From Roseibium sp. (lineage in GTDB: Bacteria; Pseudomonadota; Alphaproteobacteria; Rhizobiales; Stappiaceae), in the NCBI RefSeq assembly GCF_025698965.1, contig NZ_JAILWL010000014.1:1-32028 (forward strand): a stretch of 32,028 nt of DNA, written 5' to 3'. Below, piece after piece: positions 25,426 to 32,028 of the stretch. The notes under the pieces are model-generated. The model was not told the DNA's origin. It saw only the letters and a list, made by a program, of their open reading frames with translations, and did no database searches. A program made the translations under genes and the position numbers. The first letter of the stretch is position 1; each line of letters opens with the position of its first letter.

Positions 25426-26508
25426 ATGGACAGACATTCCCCGAAAGACACCTTGTTAACGGCAGCAGAATGTGCCAGCCGGATCGGAATATCCGTAAAG
25501 GCTCTTCGAGTTTACGAGGCGCAAGGGCTGTTGGCTCCGCTTCGCACGGAAAAGAATTGGCGGCTCTATGGTGCGGAGGACATCGCTCGCCTGAACGAAA
25601 TCATGTTTCTCAAACAACTGGGGCTCAGCCTGTCGGAGATTGCAAAGCTGCTCTCCGGCCAGACCACTGATGTCAGCCGTCTTTTGGAAATGCAGGAAAC
25701 CCTGCAAAACAACCGCCTGGAACAAGCCGAACGCAGTCTTCGGTTGATCTGCTCTCTTCGGGCTAAGTGCGGTTCGGGAGACAGGCTGTCCATGGACGAT
25801 CTCCTTGATTTGGCAAAGGAGGTTCAAATGAGTGAAACTGCGGATGAATTCGCCTGGAAACGCTATGTCCAGGCACGGCCGAGGACGAAAAAAGAGCCCG
25901 ACTCAGGAGAGCTTGAGGACTGTGCTGGAGAGTACCGGTTTGACGACGGCAGCGTTTTACGGATCACGACCGCTCGAGACCGTTTGCGCGTTCAGCTCCT
26001 CGGCCAGCCTGCATGTGATTTGTTTTGTGAAGAAGCGGATCATTATTTTCTGAAGGTCACGCCCGCACAGATTGTTTTTTCAAGAAACAAGGCCGGTGAC
26101 ATCGACGGTCTTGTTCTTCATCAGGGCGGCTACGAAACGAAGGCCTTGCGATGCGAAACGGGTGCGTATGACAAGGCGGAACGGGAACTGGACGAGCGCA
26201 TAAAGGCAAAAACGCCCTTTCCGGGAAGCGAGCAATTGTTGCGAAAAGTAATCGAGGATCACAGAAAGGGACAGCCGGATTACGACAGCATGAGCCCGGT
26301 GCTCAGGTCGCTGGCACAAGAACAGATACCGACTGTCATGCGTGAATTGGAACGTCTTGGAGCTGTTGGGTCGATCGAGTTTCGCGGTATCGGCGTCGAT
26401 GGATTCGATATTTATATCGTCGATTTCGAAAATGGCCGGCTGGAATGGGGATTGGCACAGGCAAAGGACGGAACATTGACCGGTCTATATTTACGCCCCA
26501 CGCCTTAA
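25426..26508 (+). CDS. MerR family regulator fused to C-terminal lipocalin-like (DUF3471-like) and further effector-like regions
   Basis: MerR HTH (AAECASRIGISVKALRVYEAQGLLAPLRTEKNWRLYGAEDIARLNEI). C-terminal EYRFDDGSVLRITTARDRLRVQLLGQ… beta-rich region. GGAGG directly upstream of ATG 25426; the track starts at 25414. Confidence 0.85.
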   Translation: MDRHSPKDTLLTAAECASRIGISVKALRVYEAQGLLAPLRTEKNWRLYGAEDIARLNEIMFLKQLGLSLSEIAKLLSGQTTDVSRLLEMQETLQNNRLEQAERSLRLICSLRAKCGSGDRLSMDDLLDLAKEVQMSETADEFAWKRYVQARPRTKKEPDSGELEDCAGEYRFDDGSVLRITTARDRLRVQLLGQPACDLFCEEADHYFLKVTPAQIVFSRNKAGDIDGLVLHQGGYETKALRCETGAYDKAERELDERIKAKTPFPGSEQLLRKVIEDHRKGQPDYDSMSPVLRSLAQEQIPTVMRELERLGAVGSIEFRGIGVDGFDIYIVDFENGRLEWGLAQAKDGTLTGLYLRPTP

Positions 26509-26510
26509 TC

Positions 26511-26540
26511 ACAAAAAGCGCGCGAAACGCGCGCTTTTGT
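26511..26540. terminator. Bidirectional rho-independent terminator between the MerR and hemN genes
   Basis: ACAAAAAGCGCGCG-AAA-CGCGCGCTTTTGT hairpin with A/T tracts on both sides, between convergent genes. Confidence 0.85.
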
Positions 26541-26556
26541 CGGGAGCACGGAGGGA

Positions 26557-27933
26557 TCAAACAGCGGCGGAGTGTCTTGCCTTGCCGGTCGCCATGCTGT
26601 CGGCAAGATAGGCATCGAATGCCGCGGCAGCGAGACGTACATAGGGGCGACCTGCTGCTGTAACCTTGACCCTCGCATTGTCGTTGGCACCAAGTTCCAG
26701 GTCAACCAGTCCGTCTTCGGCAAGGTCTTCCAATGCAGTAAAGGCTTCCGACAGGTCCTGGATCGACAATCCGTGTGTCTTGCAGACCTGTGCAAGATCA
26801 CACGTATAATTTGTCATCAGATCTTCAATGATCTGACCGCGCAAGCGATCGTCGGCCGACAGGGCCAGACCTTTGCAGACCGGAAATTCGCCGGACATTA
26901 TGCTGCGTCTCCAGTTGCCGACATCCGGCATGTTCTGAATATAGCCGTTTGACAGCTTTCCGATGGATGACACACCGAGGCCGATGAGCTGTTCGCCCCG
27001 GTCGGTGGTGTAACCCTGGAAATTGCGCTTCAACGATCCGTCGGACAGTGCAATCGCCATACTGTCATCCGCCCGCGCGAAATGGTCGAGACCGATGGCG
27101 ACATAACCGGCATCCAGCAGGGCGTTGCGGGCAAGATCTGCCAGCTCGAGCCGTTCGGCGGCAGAAGGCAGTGCTTTCTCGTCAATCAACCGCTGGTGCT
27201 TTCGCATCCAGGGAACGTGCGCGTAGCCAAATAACGCAATTCTTCCTGGTGCGAGCGAAAGTGTCTTTTCGACCGTGTCCAGGATTGTTGCAGACGATTG
27301 GCCGGGAAGGCCGTACATCAGATCGAAATTGAGCGCATCCAGACCGGCCGAACGCAAATGAGTCGTTGCCTTTTCGACAACCTCGTAAGGCTGAACACGG
27401 CCAATGGCCTTCTGGACGTTCAGGTCAAAGTCCTGCACCCCGAGGCTTGCCCGGTTGATACCGATCGTCGCGAGCGTGTCTGCCAGTTGAGCGCTCACAA
27501 GCCGCGGGTCGAGCTCAATCGCGTGTTCCAGATCCGGGGACAGGTCAAAATGCACACGCATTGAGACAGTCAGATCAATCAGGCTTTGCCTTGGCAGCAG
27601 GCTTGGGGTGCCGCCACCCCAATGAATGTGGCGAACCGGACCGGCTTTTTGAACGTGTTTCCCGACCAGCTCGATTTCCTGACCGAGCGCCGCAGCGTAG
27701 GACACAAGTGGCGCTTCCTGGCGGGTTGCCTTGGTGTGACAACCGCAATAGTGGCAAAGCTCACGGCAATAAGGCACATGAAGATAAAGCGACAGCGTAT
27801 CGTCCGGCTTCAAGGCCCCCAACCAGTCAGCATAGGTGTCGGCTGTCACGCCGCCATGAAAATGCGGAGCGGTGGGATAACTTGTGTAGCGCGGCACGTT
27901 GCGCAGGGCATAGGAAAGCGGATCATTTGTCAT
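26557..27933 (-). CDS. hemN: Oxygen-independent coproporphyrinogen III oxidase (HemN)
   Basis: VPRYTSYPTAPHF and YLHVPYCRELCHYCGCHT (radical SAM CxxxCxxC) are hallmarks of HemN, as is HWGGGTPSLL. Confidence 0.96.
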   Translation of the reverse strand: MTNDPLSYALRNVPRYTSYPTAPHFHGGVTADTYADWLGALKPDDTLSLYLHVPYCRELCHYCGCHTKATRQEAPLVSYAAALGQEIELVGKHVQKAGPVRHIHWGGGTPSLLPRQSLIDLTVSMRVHFDLSPDLEHAIELDPRLVSAQLADTLATIGINRASLGVQDFDLNVQKAIGRVQPYEVVEKATTHLRSAGLDALNFDLMYGLPGQSSATILDTVEKTLSLAPGRIALFGYAHVPWMRKHQRLIDEKALPSAAERLELADLARNALLDAGYVAIGLDHFARADDSMAIALSDGSLKRNFQGYTTDRGEQLIGLGVSSIGKLSNGYIQNMPDVGNWRRSIMSGEFPVCKGLALSADDRLRGQIIEDLMTNYTCDLAQVCKTHGLSIQDLSEAFTALEDLAEDGLVDLELGANDNARVKVTAAGRPYVRLAAAAFDAYLADSMATGKARHSAAV

Positions 27934-27968
27934 GCGTCCATAATTTCCGCAAAAAGGACGACGAAGCC

Positions 27969-27982
27969 TTGATATTGCTCAA
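27969..27982 (-). promoter_or_regulatory. FNR/FixK-type box (TTGAT-ATTG-CTCAA) upstream of hemN
   Basis: Matches TTGAT-N4-ATCAA with one mismatch; centred about 42 bp upstream of the hemN start codon. Confidence 0.6.
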
Positions 27983-28011
27983 GTCCGTGGCACAGAAATT
28001 GGAGATCAGAA

Positions 28012-28749
28012 GTGAGCGAAATTGAAGAGATGTCCGTTCCGGACGAAACTGCGCCGCATTACAGGCTTCACGGCTCCCCGGATAGTGCCAATTTTGTCGT
28101 TCGGATGATTCTCGAAGAGCTTGGTGTACCTTACGACTATGTTCCGGTGGATCGTCTTGTTTTAGAACAAAAATCAGAGGCTTATCGGAAACTCAATCCG
28201 CAGGGCTTGATTCCGGTTCTTGAAATCGAAGGGCAGGATGCACCGATGTTCGAGACCGGTGCGATTCTCCTATTTCTTTCAGATACGCACGGAAGGCTGG
28301 CCCCGGACACATTCTCTTCGGAACGTGGCCGGTTTCTGAAATGGTTGTTCTTTCTGTCCAATACCCTCCATTCTGACTTGCGTATCTCGTTCAAGCCGCA
28401 CAGATATCTGAAGGACAGAAACCAGTTGGATGTAATTGCCGAGCCATTGATGGCGCGCATCTCGACCAGTTTTCAGCAAATCGAAAAGGAAATTGCGGCA
28501 ACCGGTGGCCCCTATGTGCTTGGTGACCGATTGAGCTGTCTGGACCACTATCTGGCCGCTTGTGCAAGATGGGCGCAGGTCTATGGCTGTTGCGGAGACT
28601 GGTCCCTCAAGGCAACGCCAGGCATGCGGAACATGTTAGAGGAACTGGAACTGAGGCCGGCTGTGAGGCATGCTTGCAAGCAAGAGCTGATCGAGGGGTC
28701 ACCCTTTGTCACACCTAAGGCAGTTACGTTACCGGGAACGACGACGTAA
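28012..28749 (+). CDS. Glutathione S-transferase family protein
   Basis: YRLHGSPDSANFVVRMILEELGVPYDYVPVD, KLNPQGLIPVLEIEG and ETGAILLFLSD are typical of GST N-terminal domains. GTG start. Confidence 0.9.
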   Translation: MSEIEEMSVPDETAPHYRLHGSPDSANFVVRMILEELGVPYDYVPVDRLVLEQKSEAYRKLNPQGLIPVLEIEGQDAPMFETGAILLFLSDTHGRLAPDTFSSERGRFLKWLFFLSNTLHSDLRISFKPHRYLKDRNQLDVIAEPLMARISTSFQQIEKEIAATGGPYVLGDRLSCLDHYLAACARWAQVYGCCGDWSLKATPGMRNMLEELELRPAVRHACKQELIEGSPFVTPKAVTLPGTTT

Positions 28750-28768
28750 GGTCTCTAACTTGTTCATG

Positions 28769-28785
28769 TTGATTGATGCAATCAA
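28769..28785. promoter_or_regulatory. Inverted repeat TTGATTG-ATG-CAATCAA, probable operator upstream of the AbrB-family gene
   Basis: Perfect 7-bp half-sites with 3-bp spacer, flanked by CATG on both sides, about 63 bp upstream of the start at 28849. Confidence 0.5.
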
Positions 28786-28848
28786 TCATGCGCAAGACGA
28801 TCAACATATGTATAGCAGCTATGGTTCCTCCAACTCAGACGGTTGCTT

Positions 28849-29892
28849 ATGAAGTCTGCAACGCTTGATACCTCCATTGTCCGACTGCCGATAACGCTGC
28901 TGATCGCGGCGTTGGGAGGAGGAGTGTTTTATCTTCTCGAATTGCCTGCGGCATGGCTCTCCGGAGCTATGGTATTCGTGGCCGTCGCAACGCTCTCGGG
29001 AGTGCCGACGGCGTTGCCCAACCGTGTGCGGGATGCGTTGTTCGTCCTGATTGGTGTTTCGATGGGGGCTGGCGTCCGGCCTGATGTTGTCGAGCGAATT
29101 GGCGAATGGCCGGTCTCCATGGCCTTGTTGCTCGTCGTCGTTGTCTGCGTGACGCTGGCTGGATATGCCGTGCTGCATTTTGGCGCCAAGTGGTCCAAGG
29201 AGACGGCTTATTTCGGCGCAATTCCGGGTGCCCTGTCTTATGTGATTGCACTTGCCTCTGACCGGGGAGCCGATTTGCCAAGGATCGCGTCGAGCCAGTC
29301 CCTGCGCCTGTTTGTTCTCGTTGCGATTCTCCCCTTTGCCGTGGTGTCCTCAAACGGGACGATCGAGGGGGAAGGCATCATCCTGTTGTCATCCAGTTTC
29401 TTTGAGATTCTGATCGGCTTGCCTCTTTGTCTGGCTGCCAGCTTGCTGGCGGTAAAGCTGAGGGTGCCGGGTGGCTGGATGACCGGGGCATTCTTCATGA
29501 GTGCGGGTCTGAACGCTTCAGGGGTATGGACGCTGATCTTACCTTACTATGTGGTCATTCCCTGTTTCGTCATGATGGGGGCCATGATCGGGTGTCGCTT
29601 TGGCAACATGACATTTCGCCAATTTGTCAGCGTTCTTGGTGCTTCGCTTGCCGCTTTCACCGCGGCTTTCCTGACCTCCATCCTGGGGGCCCTTCTGATT
29701 TCCACCCTGGTGGACATTCCATTCGGTCAGGCTCTGCTTGCCTATGCTCCGGGAGGCTTGGAAGTCATGACCCTTCTTGCCTTCATGCTTGATCTCGACC
29801 CGGCTTTCGTTGCCGCGCATCAGATTGCCAGATTCACCGGCATGGTGCTGTTGCTGCCTCTTGTGACCGGTCTGGTGCTTGGTCGCAGGTGA
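28849..29892 (+). CDS. AbrB family membrane protein (putative transporter)
   Basis: Multi-TM protein with an internally repeated layout. LPAAWLSGAMVFVAVATLSG, PYVVIPCFVMMGAMIGCRF and AYAPGGLEVMTLLAFMLDLDPAFVAAHQIARF are typical of the AbrB/'ammonia monooxygenase-like' family. Confidence 0.88.
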   Translation: MKSATLDTSIVRLPITLLIAALGGGVFYLLELPAAWLSGAMVFVAVATLSGVPTALPNRVRDALFVLIGVSMGAGVRPDVVERIGEWPVSMALLLVVVVCVTLAGYAVLHFGAKWSKETAYFGAIPGALSYVIALASDRGADLPRIASSQSLRLFVLVAILPFAVVSSNGTIEGEGIILLSSSFFEILIGLPLCLAASLLAVKLRVPGGWMTGAFFMSAGLNASGVWTLILPYYVVIPCFVMMGAMIGCRFGNMTFRQFVSVLGASLAAFTAAFLTSILGALLISTLVDIPFGQALLAYAPGGLEVMTLLAFMLDLDPAFVAAHQIARFTGMVLLLPLVTGLVLGRR

Positions 29893-29896
29893 AGAA

Positions 29897-29920
29897 GGCA
29901 GGACCGACTTCGATCCTGCC
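29897..29920 (-). terminator. Possible terminator hairpin downstream of the SHMT-like gene
   Basis: Minus strand GGCAGGAUCG-AAGU-CGGUCCUGCC (one U·G) then UUCUUC; lies between the convergent AbrB and SHMT-like genes. Confidence 0.45.
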
Positions 29921-29934
29921 GTTTGTGGGAAACA

Positions 29935-31254
29935 TCACCGGACGTAGTGCAACGTATCAAAGCTCCTCCGCCATTTCGACACATTGCCGGCCATTGCTTC
30001 CGGGGCATTGGATCGCAATGCTTCGGCGATCAGGCGGGCAAGTTCCGGCATGTCGGCTTCATTCATGCCCCATCTGACGAGCTCCGGCGTGCCGAACCGA
30101 AGTCCGTTCATGTCACCGGCGATTTCAGGAAGCGGAAGGCCTATGCCACAGGCAAGAAATCCGGCTTTGCGCAGTTTCTTCGACGCTGTCTGGCCTCCTC
30201 CCAACGGGGCCGCTTCCAGAGCAAATTGATGGGACGCGGTGAAACCTCGCTCGCTTGAATAGACCGGCAAACCTTCTTCGGCGAGAGCGGCTGCGAGGGC
30301 TTTCGCCGTGCTGACCATTTTTTGCGCATAAGCTGACCCATGGTCCCGCCAGTCAACAAGTGAGACGGCGAGGGACGCGGATTTTGCAACATCAAAATTT
30401 GCAGTCAGTCCGGGAAAGGCAATCCCATCCAGCTTTCTGGAAAGATGTTGCTCGTTGGTGACGATCAGACCACCAGCCGGTCCGCCAAGACTTTTGTAGG
30501 TGCTCATCGTCATCAAATGCGCACCTTCTGCCAACGGATCGGCAAACACACCGCCCGCGATCATGCCGCACTGATGGGCCGCATCGAACAGAACATAGGC
30601 CCCGACTTCATCGGCAATGGCCCGAATTTCTGAAACAGGATGCGGAAACAGGTTGAGGCTCATGCCGATGGTAATGAGTTTCGGGCGCAATTCCAGGGCC
30701 TGGGTGCGCAGTCCGGCCAGATCAATCGTATAACCATCCGGATCGACCGGAGCTTCGTGGACCTTCAACCCGTAAAGACCTGCACAACCTGGAGTGTGAT
30801 GCGTTACGTGACCACCCACCGATGCAGGAGGGGCAATGATCGTGTCTCCCGGTTTTGTGGTCGCCATAAAAGCGTAGAGATTGGCAAGAGCACCAGAAGC
30901 GACCCGGATTTCCGCATAGGTCGCATTGAAGACTTCGCACGCCAGGTCTGCAGCGATCACTTCAATCTCTTCGATTGCCTCGAGGCCCATTTCATATTTG
31001 TCACCAGGGTAGCCAAGCGAGGGACGGGAACCCAGGCCGCTGGCCAGAAGAGCTTCGGCTTTCGGGTTCATGACATTGGTTGCCGGATTGAGATTGAAGC
31101 AATCCCGTTCATGGATCGCGCGGTTTTCTGCAACCAGTTCATCGATGCGGCTCGTCACCTGATCGGATGTCATTGGGCGGATATTGTCGGCAATCCCGTC
31201 AATACGCGTTGCCACGTCCTGCGGCAGCCATGGCCTGAGTTCATGTACTGACAT
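29935..31254 (-). CDS. Serine hydroxymethyltransferase-like PLP enzyme (GlyA-related)
   Basis: NLNPATNVMNPKAEALLASGLGSRPSLGYPGDKYE, FDAAHQCGMIAGG and MSTYKSLGGPAGG (PLP lysine). Divergent from canonical GlyA, so substrate uncertain. Confidence 0.85.
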   Translation of the reverse strand: MSVHELRPWLPQDVATRIDGIADNIRPMTSDQVTSRIDELVAENRAIHERDCFNLNPATNVMNPKAEALLASGLGSRPSLGYPGDKYEMGLEAIEEIEVIAADLACEVFNATYAEIRVASGALANLYAFMATTKPGDTIIAPPASVGGHVTHHTPGCAGLYGLKVHEAPVDPDGYTIDLAGLRTQALELRPKLITIGMSLNLFPHPVSEIRAIADEVGAYVLFDAAHQCGMIAGGVFADPLAEGAHLMTMSTYKSLGGPAGGLIVTNEQHLSRKLDGIAFPGLTANFDVAKSASLAVSLVDWRDHGSAYAQKMVSTAKALAAALAEEGLPVYSSERGFTASHQFALEAAPLGGGQTASKKLRKAGFLACGIGLPLPEIAGDMNGLRFGTPELVRWGMNEADMPELARLIAEALRSNAPEAMAGNVSKWRRSFDTLHYVR

Positions 31255-31382
31255 TCAAATTCCTCCAATACGATCTGGCACCAGAGTGAGCTTATGCTTG
31301 CAAATCCGCAAATCAGTTTTTAGATAAATAAGGGCTAGAAAAATTAGGTCTCAAAGTGTCGATATCTCCACCAGTCCCCAGA

Positions 31383-32028
31383 ATGCCCTCTCTCAATGCC
31401 CTTCGCACATTCGAAGCGGCAGCGCGTCTCGGTGGATTTGCGCTCGCTGCCGAGGAACTCGGGGTGACGCCGGGAGCGGTCGCGGCGCAAATCAAATCAT
31501 TGGAAGATGAAATCGGTGCTCCGCTGTTTGCGCGTCACGCGCGAGGCGTGAAGCTCACACCGGTAGGTCAAAGGGCATTGCCGGCCTTTGTCAGTGCCTT
31601 TGATTCACTTGGTCAGGCCGTACGCGATCTCAAGCAGGATGCCGCGCCGCATAAGGTACACATTGCGGCATTGCCCGCCTTGGCCCAACTTTGGCTGACA
31701 CCGAGACTGCCAGCCTTGCGGGAGCAACTGACCGACATCGATATTTCCGTAACAGCCCTGGAAACACCGCCCAATCTGAAAAGAGTTCCTTATGATCTTT
31801 GCCTGTTTTACTGCGAAACCGTTCCGGACGGCGGCGTTCAGATGGGACGTGAGGAAGTGTTACCCGTCTGTTCACCTGCTCTGGCGCAGGAATTGATACG
31901 ACCGCAAGATCTGAAAAACGTCGCCTGTCTGACCGACACAGCCTGGGTTGGAGACTGGGACCTGTGGGCGGAAAAGGCGATGCCTGGCGAAGGGTTCAAG
32001 CCACGCGGGCCTGTCTTCTCTCTTTTCG
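31383..32028 (+). CDS. LysR family transcriptional regulator (GcvA-like), 3' truncated by the window end
   Basis: My own translation: MPSLNALRTFEAAARLGGFALAAEELGVTPGAVAAQIKSLEDEIGAPLFARHARGVKLTPVGQ… Alternative in-frame GTG at 31356. Absent from the ORF track because it runs off the window. Confidence 0.92.
   Translation, partial: MPSLNALRTFEAAARLGGFALAAEELGVTPGAVAAQIKSLEDEIGAPLFARHARGVKLTPVGQRALPAFVSAFDSLGQAVRDLKQDAAPHKVHIAALPALAQLWLTPRLPALREQLTDIDISVTALETPPNLKRVPYDLCLFYCETVPDGGVQMGREEVLPVCSPALAQELIRPQDLKNVACLTDTAWVGDWDLWAEKAMPGEGFKPRGPVFSLF

Noticed and set aside
28769-28785. Interpretation of the TTGAT…ATCAA repeat as an FNR/FixK box
   Set aside because: Half-sites are separated by 3 or 7 nt, not the 4 nt required for FNR/CRP-type boxes.

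Overview
Alphaproteobacterial chromosomal window, Roseibium/Labrenzia-like by gene content (inferred, not searched). The most interesting locus is at the left edge. A compact three-gene operon encodes (i) an 82-aa secreted-type precursor peptide whose C-terminus is a run of five W-x-N triads (WSN-WPN-I-WQN-WQN-WGN-W), (ii) a radical SAM/SPASM maturase with CxxxCxxC and a C-terminal CGGG cysteine cluster, and (iii) an 1109-aa single-TM protein I cannot assign to a family. Together these look like a three-residue-cyclophane ('triceptide', GRRM/Xye-like) RiPP system with an unusual partner. The rest includes an NTF2-like protein, TetR, MipA/OmpV, a DEAD-box helicase, an ATP-dependent DNA ligase, a frameshifted double-hotdog thioesterase, a LuxR response regulator, a GGDEF/EAL protein, an SSS-transporter/hybrid histidine kinase with a leader hairpin, and an aminotransferase. 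There is also an oxygen-sensing block (FixL, FixJ, single-domain receiver, FixK-like Crp/Fnr, MerR fusion, HemN with an FNR/FixK-like box), followed by a GST, an AbrB-family membrane protein, and an SHMT-like enzyme divergent from a truncated LysR gene. No tRNA, rRNA, CRISPR array or IS element was recognised.
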